From positions 1 to 15,502 of the forward strand of contig JBMOFW010000053.1 of assembly GCA_049318685.1 (NCBI GenBank): 15,502 nt of DNA. The letters are read 5' to 3'. Numbering within the stretch: position 1 is the stretch's first letter; every line of letters begins with the position of its first letter. The position numbers and the translations under genes were made by a program. Source of the DNA: JAIXWP01 sp049318685. Its GTDB lineage: Bacteria > Bacteroidota > Bacteroidia > Flavobacteriales_D > Sanyastnellaceae. This document shows, one piece after another, positions 1 through 8,356 of this stretch. The notes beneath the pieces are model-generated. The model was given only the letters and a program-made list of their open reading frames with translations, ran no database searches and had not been told where the DNA came from.

Positions 1-3000
1 CCCCATCGATTGAACACCTTGAATTCATTTTTCGCGTATCTCGACAAACCTTGAATGAAGTATACATCATTGAATCCGTCATCATTTGGTGTAAGACCGG
101 TAGGCCATTCCAATTCACCTGGCTCTATCAATGTAATTGTAGTGTCAATCGCACATCCATTGAGGTCTGTGATAGTCACTTCATACGTTCCGGCCGCAAG
201 GTTGGCCAGATCTTCTGCTTCAGCCTTACCTGACAAATGGCTCCAATCAAAAGTATATTCAGGTGTTCCGCCAGAGATGGTCAAGTCAATTGCTCCATCG
301 GTGCCTCCTAAGGTGCTAATGTTGAATCCTTCATCATAAAGTGAAACCTCGATTTCAACAGAAAGAACGTCTGGTTCTGAAATGGTGAAGTTTTCGGTTC
401 CGCCCGGACATCCGGACTCATCACTCCATGTTAATTCGTAATCACCAGGTGCAAGATTGGTGATGTTAAGATCGGTCGAATAGAAGTTTCCATCAAGCGT
501 CCATGATGCAGAAATTTCACCTACCGCATTCAATACACTAGCTGCAATTGAGCCGTCGTTAGAACCATTACATGAAGCATTGCTAGATAAGCCATCAAAT
601 GCCGGAATTGGCGTATCTGTGATGGCAATATTGGTCAATGAAACAGAACAACCATTGTCATCTGAAATAAAGACATTGTATGTTCCCGAACAAAGATCTG
701 TTTGATCTTCCACATTGTCGATAGCTCCGCTGCCGGTCCAATCATAGGTGTAATTTTCAGTACCACCAATAACATCAAGCGTAATAGTTCCATTGCAAAG
801 ACCACATGTCGCATCGGTAGAAGTAAATGTAGCTTCAACAGGATCTGGAGTGACTAAATCGAAGCAAATAGTATATTCACAACCATTGCTGTCTGTAATA
901 GTTACGCAATATTCACCATCATTTCCGACTTCAATACAAGAAGTGGTTTCACCATTAGTCCATGTGAAGGTGTATACTCCGCTTCCGCCTCCAGCTTCCG
1001 CACAAAGTGTCGTCAATTCTGTGGCACAATCGAAGTTGACATCGATCACTCCGGATACGGCAAATGGCTCAAGAATTTCAAATGTTTCCGTTTCGAAGCA
1101 TCCAATATTGTCAATTACCTCTACGGTATATTCTCCGGCACACAAGTCCGTAAGTGTGTAAACGTCTGTCAGACCTAATGCAGGCCAAGTAACAATATAT
1201 CCAGGCTCTCCACCTCCAACGTTTAAATTAAGTGTTCCGTCACAAGCATCTTGACAAGAGACGTTCACTCCGCCATCAAATTGGCTCAAAATAGCCGTAG
1301 GGTTGATGTTTGTTGGGGACGTCAATTCATAGTCAGCGAGAATTTGACAGCCATTGGCATCAGTTACCAATACATTGTAAAATTCAGCACACGCGTTCGC
1401 TTGATCTTCATTGAAATTGATGCTTTCTCCATCATCCCAAATAAACTCATAACCAGGAGTACCTCCTGTAACAGTAAGGTCAATGTTTCCGTCGCAAGTC
1501 GCAAAACATGAAACATTATATCCGCTCGGGTAAGTGAAAATGTCGGCAAAAATTTCAAGTGGCGCTGGAGGTTGGGTCATATCGAAACATTCATTAACAA
1601 TACATCCATTGCCATCCGTCACTTCAACGCAATAAGTGTCAGCGCAAAGTCCCGTGATCGAAGACTCATTGCTGATTATGTCTCCTAAACCATTGGTCCA
1701 AACAAATGTATAGGGCTCGATTCCACCAACAACTGTTGCTTCGATGGCTCCGTCACAATCACCGAAACAATTTAGAACGAAGAATTCGCCCGGAGTTTCA
1801 GAGGTCAGAGTTATTTCAACATCGTAGTTGTCTGGCGCATCAAGGAGAACAGAAGTGCTGTATTGGCAGCCATTTTCATCTGTAACAGTGATGGCATAGT
1901 TTCCTTCACAAAGACTACCAACCACCGGACCTGCCAGTGAGCCGTTTGGTCCAGTAATATTTATGGTGTAATTGCCAGTTCCTCCATTTGGAGTAACGCT
2001 GATGATTCCGTCACAATCATCCGAACAAGCGGTCGGATTGACAACATCCACTTGTGCAGTCAGTTCAGCTGGTTCATTCACCGTATAAGTGAATTCTGAT
2101 TCACAGTTATTCGAGTCAGTAATTGTCAACGTATACGTATCCGGATCCAGATTCGTCAAAATTGGTGCGTTATCTGGATTAGGGGCAACACTTGGCGACC
2201 ACACATAAGCAGTGTAGCTTCCCGATCCACCACTGATATTCGGGGTAATTGTACCATCGTTGTTGCCATAGCATGTCACATCAGTAATAATTGCCGCAGA
2301 TTGAATAGGCTCCGGTTCGATCAAGTTGATCGTTGTCGTTGCCAAACAGCCATTGATGTCCGTTACGTTTACGGCGTATGACCCCGCAGGAAGATTCTCA
2401 ATGAAAGAGGCATTTGGATCGTTGCCATACGTGGTAACGTCCACACTCCAATCGAAGAAATAGCATTCGGGAGCATAAGTTGTACAATCAGGTGTTCCTC
2501 CACTTACAGTTACCGAGATAGAACCATCACTCAATCCATTACACGAAATATCGAAGCCACTTCCATCTGAACTAGGAGTGCTCACAAAGAGATCCATGAC
2601 TTCTGGAGCGTCCAGACAAACTTCAAGTTGTTCTGAACAGCCGGTAGCATCGGTAACGATTACCGTATAGCAACATTCGAAAAGGTTCGTTGGATCTTGA
2701 TCGCTTGATCCGAAGAAAATACAACCTCCATTCGCTGTCCAGTTATAGGTGTACGGACCTACACCTCCAGTAACATTGATATCAATGCTACCATTATTTT
2801 GTCCAAAACAAATTGGGTCAATTGATTCAACGAGCGTGACAATAAGTTGGGTAGGTTCGGTAATAGTGAAATTGTTGATCGCTTCACAGCCCGCTTGTTC
2901 CACTACTACTTGGTATTCACCAGGACACAATCCACTAACATCCTCTGAGGTGCTTATAATGGTACCATCGCCGCCGGTCCACTCAATATTGTATGCACCT

Positions 3001-5729
3001 GCAGGCGTGATTGTCGCATTGATATTACCATCGCAGGCGCCAAAGCAAGTTACATCTGATTCAACAAAAGAGACAGAGAACGCATCATTGGTTCCCACGT
3101 TAATTGTGAATTCATTGCTGCAACCCTCGGCGTCAGTTACGGTTAAAGTATAAGCTCCCGAATTTAACCCGGTAATATCCTCGATATCACATGTGGCACA
3201 GCTTGGACCTGTATAAGAATAGGTGTATGGTCCTCCATGGCCTCCCGTTGTGGTAAGAATAGAAATTTCACCAACTCCCGCATTTTCATCTCCACAAGGG
3301 TTGGGAACTGTTTCAAAAGTTATGGCTAGATCAGGGACACATGTGATTTCAACGTTTTCAAATTCTTCACAACCGTTGTCGTCCGTCACAGTGATAATGT
3401 ACGTTCCACATGCCAAGTCGGCAATATCTTCATTCGTCGATACTACTTGACCGGTTCCGGCATTTACCCATTCAAAAGTGTAAGGTCCGGTGCCCAAAGC
3501 AGCGGTGATATTGATAAAACCATCTTGTGCTTGCGGACATGACGTATTGTATCCACCGGGATAAGAAGAAACTTCGTCAATCGTCAAAACAAGTGGATCA
3601 ATCGGATCATTAACAAGGATGTCTAGCGTGTTTGCGCTTGAACAACCATTGATGTCGGTTACACTTACACCATAGTTACCGCTTGGAATATCACTAAGAA
3701 CGGGTGATGTATTGGCTGGAAAGCCTGTCCAATTGTAAAAATATGGGGCACATCCACCGCTCGCATCAACAGTAATTGAACCCGTTGATGTTCCATTACA
3801 TAGTACGTCAACTTGGCCAATCAAGTTCACAAACACTTCTTCTGGTTGCTCAATAACTACGTTGTTAAATACAACACAACCATTGCTGTCAGTAACGCGA
3901 ACTAAATATGTTCCCGCGCAAAGTCCTGTGGCTGTTTGGTTTGTAGATACGAGGTTATTTGATTCGTCTAACCAAGAATACAAATAAGGTGCTTGTCCGC
4001 CGGTAGCCGACACAGAAGCAGATCCGTCACACTCTCCGAAACAAGAGACAGGGAAACATCCGTTTAGCAAAATTTGTACGTCTTCAATAATCAAAATGTC
4101 TTGCTCGATTACGGTAATACAACCGCTCGCTTGGCAACCGCTTGCATCAGTTACATCTACGCAATATTCACCGTCAGCGAGATCGAATAAATCCTCATCT
4201 GATGAAGTAAATCCTGCTGGGCCAGACCAAGCATAGGTGTATGGAGCATTTGCATTCAGTACAGTTAAATCAATACTTCCGTTTCCTGTTGTCCCGCATG
4301 TTATCGGGTCTGAATCCAATCCAAGTGAAATAAACGAAACCTCTATGGTTACTTGGTCTGTGCTTATACAATCGGAAACTGTAGAGGTCAGGGTATACGT
4401 TGTGGTAGCGTCAGGACAAACAGTCGGAGTGAGCGTCGTTGAATTGGTCATGTTGTCTGTCGGCGACCACGTGAACGTGGCCAAACCTTCGACTACAGCA
4501 TTTCCAGTGAGATCTACGCATTGCCCGTTACAAATTTGCGCGCTTGCTGGTTGGACATCAACCTCAAGGAAATCTCGAATGTAGAAGTTGATTGAGTCAA
4601 GTACTTCGGTCGTTGCGCAATTTGGATTGGCCAAATAGATGGTTAAATATTCGTCACCTTCCGTGGTAGCGTCTGCAAAGGCTTCAATAGGAATAGTGAC
4701 GCTTTGCTGATTTGCAGGGATAATAATATCAATTGGTTCGAGTGGAACACCGGTGCCAAGTGTGGTATAGTCAACACCATTAGAAGCTGTTCCGCCTACG
4801 AAATAGGTTACAACCTGAGGACTAGAAGAGGCTTCTTCACGGCTGAAAGTTATCGTTCCATCGTTACATCCTTCAATCATATAATCTAACCCACCAGCAG
4901 TAGCTGTAGCGACAATTACGGGGTTTGAGGTAATTTGATTGATAAATACCCAAGAGTCATACAATCGGTCAGAACCATCTGCGATAATCAATTTGAGGTG
5001 ATAAGATTCGCAAGGAGTTAAATTTCCTACTGCCGCGGCGAGATTCACCGTGAATGCGTCACATTGCCAACCAGCTCCGGCCGGAGAGGAATTGTTTTGC
5101 CAGAATCCAGAGTTGGTATTGGCGTTGACAGAATTGATCGCTACCGCTGTTGAAGTGCTCGGTATCAAAGCAATGTTTACATCTGTTCCAATGCCAGGGC
5201 CGGTAATGAAGAATCCAAATACGTCATTGAAAGGTGAACCTACCCATTCATTGTACTCTTCAGAGGCGAAGGTATACGCGAATCGAAGCGAGTCACCTTG
5301 CGGAACAATGTCAAATTCAATCATACACGCGTCAAACGTATTGCGATCTTGTGCTTGGTTGAGCAGCGCGCTTCCAGGACCATTGTTATTGTAATTGCTG
5401 CAATTCAAACAAGTGAATGTTGGAGGAGGGCCTAAAAGAGGCAAACCGGTCTCGTCGTTTGGTCCAAGAGCATTGAGTGCTTGACCTGTTGACAATAACA
5501 CGCCTTCAGAAGTGCCTATTTCGGTGCCATTTGAAGTGTAATAGCCATACGAACCGTTTGGTGCAGTTACGACTACGTTGGAAATTTGGACGCCTGTACC
5601 TACAAGGTTTTGGATCATATCCTGAACGGGCATAGCAGTATCCACTGTGCCTTGCGACCATGCAAATTGCATGGAAACAATTGAGATGAATACTACGAGT
5701 AGTGCCCTAAACGCAAACATTGGTTTCAT
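1..5729 (-). CDS. Giant T9SS-secreted SprB-repeat adhesin (C-terminus cut by window edge)
   Basis: The reading frame is open from the ATG at 5729 to the window edge (1,909 full codons), so the last few dozen residues are missing. In order it shows: a signal peptide (residues 1-25, hydrophobic core then FAWSQ); a choice-of-anchor L domain (about 35-265) with FASEEYNEW, FNDVFGFFITGPG and a YHLKLIIADGSD stretch near its end; a Calx-beta-like domain (about 285-375) with NGVDY and TEGDEYLTIYL; an Ig/PKD-like segment with four cysteines (390-455); 17 SprB-type repeats (about 464-1861), most ending VTDxNGC; and from about 1872 the start of a type B gliding-motility C-terminal domain (GLTPNDDGFND, FNRWG). 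By family knowledge, this terminus sends the protein through the outer membrane by T9SS to the surface or medium. Adhesion or gliding is inferred. A PorP/SprF-like partner, often next to such genes, is not in the window. Confidence is high for class and low for ligand. Confidence 0.93.
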   Translation of the reverse strand, partial: MKPMFAFRALLVVFISIVSMQFAWSQGTVDTAMPVQDMIQNLVGTGVQISNVVVTAPNGSYGYYTSNGTEIGTSEGVLLSTGQALNALGPNDETGLPLLGPPPTFTCLNCSNYNNNGPGSALLNQAQDRNTFDACMIEFDIVPQGDSLRFAYTFASEEYNEWVGSPFNDVFGFFITGPGIGTDVNIALIPSTSTAVAINSVNANTNSGFWQNNSSPAGAGWQCDAFTVNLAAAVGNLTPCESYHLKLIIADGSDRLYDSWVFINQITSNPVIVATATAGGLDYMIEGCNDGTITFSREEASSSPQVVTYFVGGTASNGVDYTTLGTGVPLEPIDIIIPANQQSVTIPIEAFADATTEGDEYLTIYLANPNCATTEVLDSINFYIRDFLEVDVQPASAQICNGQCVDLTGNAVVEGLATFTWSPTDNMTNSTTLTPTVCPDATTTYTLTSTVSDCISTDQVTIEVSFISLGLDSDPITCGTTGNGSIDLTVLNANAPYTYAWSGPAGFTSSDEDLFDLADGEYCVDVTDASGCQASGCITVIEQDILIIEDVQILLNGCFPVSCFGECDGSASVSATGGQAPYLYSWLDESNNLVSTNQTATGLCAGTYLVRVTDSNGCVVFNNVVIEQPEEVFVNLIGQVDVLCNGTSTGSITVDASGGCAPYFYNWTGFPANTSPVLSDIPSGNYGVSVTDINGCSSANTLDILVNDPIDPLVLTIDEVSSYPGGYNTSCPQAQDGFINITAALGTGPYTFEWVNAGTGQVVSTNEDIADLACGTYIITVTDDNGCEEFENVEITCVPDLAITFETVPNPCGDENAGVGEISILTTTGGHGGPYTYSYTGPSCATCDIEDITGLNSGAYTLTVTDAEGCSNEFTINVGTNDAFSVSFVESDVTCFGACDGNINATITPAGAYNIEWTGGDGTIISTSEDVSGLCPGEYQVVVEQAGCEAINNFTITEPTQLIVTLVESIDPICFGQNNGSIDINVTGGVGPYTYNWTANGGCIFFGSSDQDPTNLFECCYTVIVTDATGCSEQLEVCLDAPEVMDLFVSTPSSDGSGFDISCNGLSDGSISVTVSGGTPDCTTYAPECYFFDWSVDVTTYGNDPNASFIENLPAGSYAVNVTDINGCLATTTINLIEPEPIQSAAIITDVTCYGNNDGTITPNISGGSGSYTAYVWSPSVAPNPDNAPILTNLDPDTYTLTITDSNNCESEFTYTVNEPAELTAQVDVVNPTACSDDCDGIISVTPNGGTGNYTINITGPNGSLAGPVVGSLCEGNYAITVTDENGCQYSTSVLLDAPDNYDVEITLTSETPGEFFVLNCFGDCDGAIEATVVGGIEPYTFVWTNGLGDIISNESSITGLCADTYCVEVTDGNGCIVNECFDMTQPPAPLEIFADIFTYPSGYNVSCFATCDGNIDLTVTGGTPGYEFIWDDGESINFNEDQANACAEFYNVLVTDANGCQILADYELTSPTNINPTAILSQFDGGVNVSCQDACDGTLNLNVGGGEPGYIVTWPALGLTDVYTLTDLCAGEYTVEVIDNIGCFETETFEILEPFAVSGVIDVNFDCATELTTLCAEAGGGSGVYTFTWTNGETTSCIEVGNDGEYCVTITDSNGCEYTICFDLVTPDPVEATFTSTDATCGLCNGTITLDVIGGTENYTYDWTGSGAIDNVEDQTDLCSGTYNVFISDDNGCSVSLTNIAITDTPIPAFDGLSSNASCNGSNDGSIAASVLNAVGEISASWTLDGNFYSTDLNITNLAPGDYELTWSDESGCPGGTENFTISEPDVLSVEIEVSLYDEGFNISTLGGTDGAIDLTISGGTPEYTFDWSHLSGKAEAEDLANLAAGTYEVTITDLNGCAIDTTITLIEPGELEWPTGLTPNDDGFNDVYFIQGLSRYAKNEFKVFNRW
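120..4350 (-). repeat. 17 degenerate SprB-type protein repeats, about 250 nt each
   Basis: On the coding (minus) strand the cysteine codon of the repeat-ending xGC or NxC motif recurs near 4135, 3873, 3643, 3370, 3120, 2886, 2638, 2347, 2105, 1870, 1600, 1349, 1107, 880, 647, 409 and 154, a mean spacing of about 249 nt or 83 residues. A typical unit reads: a cysteine near the start, a DG step, a GG-x-PYxYxW strand, an L-x-x-G-x-Y strand and a VTDxNGC end. The repeats are recognisable in protein but diverged in DNA, so this is an old expansion rather than a recent tandem duplication. The frame stays intact through all units. Confidence 0.88.
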
Positions 5730-5764
5730 ACGCAATGGGTGTTGAAATATAGATTAGTTGAGTG

Positions 5765-6136
5765 TTAGTGTCCAAGTCGGGCTTGTGAGCATCGGTTCAT
5801 GAATTTTTCATCGTTGAAATCAGCCAACAACTTTACTTCCCCGAGTTGAACAGAAGAAGTGGCCGTTTTAAACGTTGAAAACAATTGATTCAAGTCACCG
5901 GAATGCTTCAATTTGAGCGTAATGACATGAGCGGGTACGCAAGCTTCACCAACTTCAAAGTCGGGATGATTTTTCAATCGGGTGAGCAACTCACCATACT
6001 TTTCGGGTGTAATGGCAGAGCACTCAACGTACATAAGGTTGGAATTAGAAGTTGAGGTGCTTTGCGCGTTTGCCGAATAAGAAAGGCAAACAAGCAGAAA
6101 TGCACAGATAGCCACAAGAGTAATCTTGTTTCTCAT
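5765..6136 (-). CDS. Small secreted protein of unknown function upstream of the adhesin
   Basis: This 123-residue protein begins at an ATG with a clear signal peptide (MRNKITLVAICAFLLVC, likely cleaved after SANAQ near residue 25). The mature part is about 98 residues with three cysteines (in VEC, EAC and NRC). Its pattern of alternating strands and helices (LMYVEC, then a TPEKYGELL helix, an HVITLKLK strand, a DLNQLFSTF helix and a VKLL strand) would fit a small alpha/beta or ferredoxin-like fold; that fold call is inference. I do not recognise the family. Its stop lies 35 nt before the giant adhesin start on the same strand, so the two are probably co-transcribed. A helper, partner or surface role for the adhesin is possible, but nothing in the sequence proves it. 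No C-terminal T9SS signal is visible, so the mature form is probably periplasmic. Confidence 0.8.
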   Translation of the reverse strand: MRNKITLVAICAFLLVCLSYSANAQSTSTSNSNLMYVECSAITPEKYGELLTRLKNHPDFEVGEACVPAHVITLKLKHSGDLNQLFSTFKTATSSVQLGEVKLLADFNDEKFMNRCSQARLGH

Positions 6137-6160
6137 AACATTTGATATTAATTTGTATAG

Positions 6161-6186
6161 GTTCAGAGGTGTCTTGACCTTTGAAC
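6161..6186. promoter_or_regulatory. Dyad in the leader of the small secreted protein and adhesin genes
   Basis: The plus strand reads GTTCA, one base, AGGT, six bases, ACCT, one base, TGAAC. This gives 9 matched pairs in each arm with a single mismatched position. It ends 24 nt before the start codon at 6136 and adjoins the proposed -7 box at 6189-6196, so it would overlap the transcription start. It could be an operator or a leader hairpin. There is no T-run on its 3' side in the minus-strand transcript, so it is not a standard terminator. Confidence 0.5.
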
Positions 6187-6188
6187 GG

Positions 6189-6196
6189 CAAATATC
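6189..6196 (-). promoter_or_regulatory. Possible Bacteroidota -7 box for the secreted protein and adhesin genes
   Basis: The minus strand reads GATATTTG, one base from the TAnnTTTG consensus. It lies in the 156-nt gap between rlmB and the small secreted gene, with a leader of about 45 nt to the start codon. No convincing TTTG -33 element is seen at the expected distance, so the call is weak. Confidence 0.3.
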
Positions 6197-6292
6197 GTAT
6201 AAAGACGTCCTAAAAACCTATGATTTTTTCATCAACAAAAAATGTTTTCAATGTCAATTCCTTCAACGGAGGTTTTTCAGGAATAAGACGCG

Positions 6293-7066
6293 CTATTTTA
6301 CGAACCGTTGTCTATTGATTTCGTACATAATGATGCCTGCTGCAACACTTACGTTTAAAGAGGAAGTTCTTCCTTCCATAGGTATTTTTCCAAGGAAATC
6401 TGCTTTACGAATGAAATCGTTTGATATTCCGGTGTCTTCGGCGCCCATAATGACACATACAGGACCATCTATTTTGAGTTCGTGAATGAATTTATCTGTT
6501 TTCTCGGTGCATCCAATTAAGGTAATACCGGAATTTTGAAGAATTTCGATGGCTGCGGCAGGTCCGCTAACCCTACAAACTGGAATATGAAAAAGAGCTC
6601 CTGCTGAGGTTTTTACCGCATCCTCATTGATTTGAGCAGCTCCTTTTTCAGGAATAATCACCGCATCAAAGCCATGGCATTCAGCACTTCGACATATTGC
6701 ACCAAAATTGCGCACATCAGTTACACCGTCTAGATAAATAACCCGAGGTGATTTTCCTATTTCGAAGGTCGACTGAATGATTTCATCTAGTTTTTGGAAA
6801 GAAATAGGAGAGGTAAAACCAACAATTCCTTGGTGATTGCTTCGACTTAATAAATTGAGTTTTTCTTCCGGAACGATCTGATAAGGAATATTCAGCCCTT
6901 GCAATCGTGCACGCATTTGTGTGAACAGTTCACCTTTCAATCCTTTCTGAATCAATATCTTATCGAATTCTTTGTCTGCATCCAAGGCCTCATTGATTGC
7001 TCGAAAGCCAATGATAAGGTTTTGCGGTTTTCTCGGTTGAGAATGTCTTCGTTGGGTAAAATGCAC
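6293..7066 (-). CDS. rlmB: 23S rRNA (guanosine-2'-O-)-methyltransferase RlmB-like, SpoU family
   Basis: This 257-residue protein methylates a ribose 2'-OH in 23S rRNA using S-adenosylmethionine; RlmB of E. coli acts on G2251. The short N-terminal substrate-binding domain starts at about residue 18 (IIGFRAINEAL). The SpoU trefoil-knot domain carries motif 1 (DGVTDVRNFGAICRSA, with Asn120 and Arg126), motif 2 (VIMGAEDTGIS, 205-215) and motif 3 (IPMEGRTSSLNVSVAAG, from 228), all in place. The start is a GTG at 7066, three bases after the stop of the GWxTD gene, and I see no ATG that would keep the N-terminal domain. It is the last gene of the Omp85-GWxTD-rlmB cluster. A related TrmH-family target such as tRNA cannot be excluded from sequence alone, but length and motifs fit RlmB. 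Confidence 0.9.
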   Translation of the reverse strand: MHFTQRRHSQPRKPQNLIIGFRAINEALDADKEFDKILIQKGLKGELFTQMRARLQGLNIPYQIVPEEKLNLLSRSNHQGIVGFTSPISFQKLDEIIQSTFEIGKSPRVIYLDGVTDVRNFGAICRSAECHGFDAVIIPEKGAAQINEDAVKTSAGALFHIPVCRVSGPAAAIEILQNSGITLIGCTEKTDKFIHELKIDGPVCVIMGAEDTGISNDFIRKADFLGKIPMEGRTSSLNVSVAAGIIMYEINRQRFVK

Positions 7067-7069
7067 GTC

Positions 7070-8356
7070 TTAGTGGTAAACTTGCCCCCCTCTCCATGCG
7101 GCAACCATATTCTCCCAATACCCTTTATACACGGCATCACGGTTGAGAATAAATATGTTGTCTGAAAAAGGAGACTGTATTTTTCTAAATGTAAATCGCA
7201 AAGATGCGCTAGAATTCTCATCACCGTATATCCAAGTATGAGTTTCTTCATTCATTTTTATGCTTGAAGGTGGCCCAAAAATTAAATGAATCATTCCACG
7301 ATCGGTGCGCCAGCCTTCGGTATAAGTGCTGAAAAAAGAATTGGCCTCTTCGACGCGTGAATAGTATTCGAAAATGAGATTTTTTGCTCTGTCCTTAGCC
7401 CCACCTGATTCGATCCAAAAAGCATCTACTTTTTCCTTCGGAAGCCGTGATTTGCTAATTTCATCAAATTCAGCTTTGGTTGTTATAAAGCGCAACGGAC
7501 CAACGAGTTGTTCCGGATTTTTAACTTCTGGGAACTTTTTGGGTACGGAAAATATACTTATTCCTATAGGCTCGATCAAACTTGAAGATACAAAATACAA
7601 ACCTTTTTCAATTAGAAAAACGCCCATTCCAGTGCTATCGGTTTGGAGTAAATTGAAATCTTTGAATGCGGGTATTTCAGGATAGTTCGAACTGAAAGGG
7701 GCCGTGGATAACTTTATCTCCGGTTGATAGTGAAATAGATACAGCGGTCCTGAACCGTTGCGTGGACAAGTAATCTGAATGGTTGTATTTTGTGGAACGG
7801 AATTATTCACTTCATAAATCGGGGATCCTTGTATCGAAAAATTGAAATCATCCGCGTTAAGGATGTCGGATTTATTGCTTTCAAATGATTTTATGGACTT
7901 GAGGCCTCTTTTTAAGTCAATGACGGACGCCGTAACCGACCATTCACCTTTTGGCAATGCAATTATATGAGCGAACTGAACAAACCGATTGGAGGCACTA
8001 TATCTCTCGTCTGTAAATCGGACAGTGGCTGAATCCAGAATCATGTTTGCTGGTGAATCCTTGTGCTTAATTTCATAGTGAAATGAAATTTCCGCGAGAA
8101 AGGGCAAGTTTTTATCTGCACGAGAATAAAGAAGTTCTTGCGGTTGGATAGTCAAAATGATGCTACTTGAATCATCACTGAGGTGATGAATGTCCATTTG
8201 TGGATTGAAAAAATTAGCTTCTGCCGTAAAATTTGTCTCATTTTGCGAGGCGGATAGCCCTGAACCTGAAGAACATGACTCAAAAATACATGTTGCAGCC
8301 ACAATCGCTACCAAGAATTTAGAATACGTTACGAAAACCGAAGCTGATCTTAGCAT
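7070..8356 (-). CDS. GWxTD domain-containing lipoprotein
   Basis: This 428-residue protein has an N-terminal hydrophobic export signal followed by FESC (Cys28) and then SSGSG, a likely lipoprotein attachment site, although position -3 is Phe rather than the usual Leu/Val/Ile. Cys23 is a less likely alternative. The large middle part looks like beta-rich domains (many alternating hydrophobic strands, about 40-330). The C-terminal GWxTD domain starts at residue 348 with EGWRTDRGMIHLIFGPP and contains the THTWIYG strand. GWxTD proteins are common in Bacteroidota, but their biochemical role is not established. Its start overlaps the end of the Omp85 gene by 38 nt and the rlmB start follows by 3 nt. 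The neighbour suggests an outer-membrane or cell-envelope role. The ATG at 8356 is the only ATG before the hydrophobic signal. Confidence 0.88.
   Translation of the reverse strand: MLRSASVFVTYSKFLVAIVAATCIFESCSSGSGLSASQNETNFTAEANFFNPQMDIHHLSDDSSSIILTIQPQELLYSRADKNLPFLAEISFHYEIKHKDSPANMILDSATVRFTDERYSASNRFVQFAHIIALPKGEWSVTASVIDLKRGLKSIKSFESNKSDILNADDFNFSIQGSPIYEVNNSVPQNTTIQITCPRNGSGPLYLFHYQPEIKLSTAPFSSNYPEIPAFKDFNLLQTDSTGMGVFLIEKGLYFVSSSLIEPIGISIFSVPKKFPEVKNPEQLVGPLRFITTKAEFDEISKSRLPKEKVDAFWIESGGAKDRAKNLIFEYYSRVEEANSFFSTYTEGWRTDRGMIHLIFGPPSSIKMNEETHTWIYGDENSSASLRFTFRKIQSPFSDNIFILNRDAVYKGYWENMVAAWRGGQVYH

Noticed and set aside
150..4140. Regular spacing of short similar motifs that could suggest a CRISPR or DNA tandem array
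   Set aside because: The period is about 250 nt, the DNA is diverged, and the motif is the coding of the VTDxNGC repeat end. There are no short identical repeats with unique spacers.
51..5394. Plus-strand open frames of 60-134 codons scattered over the left third of the window
   Set aside because: They run antisense to a continuous minus-strand frame with strong domain motifs, they have no coherent protein features, and their spacing follows the repeat period of the adhesin.
5744..5751. TATATTTC on the minus strand as a separate promoter for the adhesin gene
   Set aside because: One mismatch to the -7 box and a leader of only about 8 nt; co-transcription from the upstream gene is more likely.
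6223..6243. A/T hairpin (ATTTTTT, seven-base loop, AAAAAAT) downstream of rlmB as a terminator
   Set aside because: The stem has no G-C pairs and would be too weak for an intrinsic terminator; an outer inverted repeat (6212-6219 with 6270-6277) has a loop of about 50 nt and may be chance.
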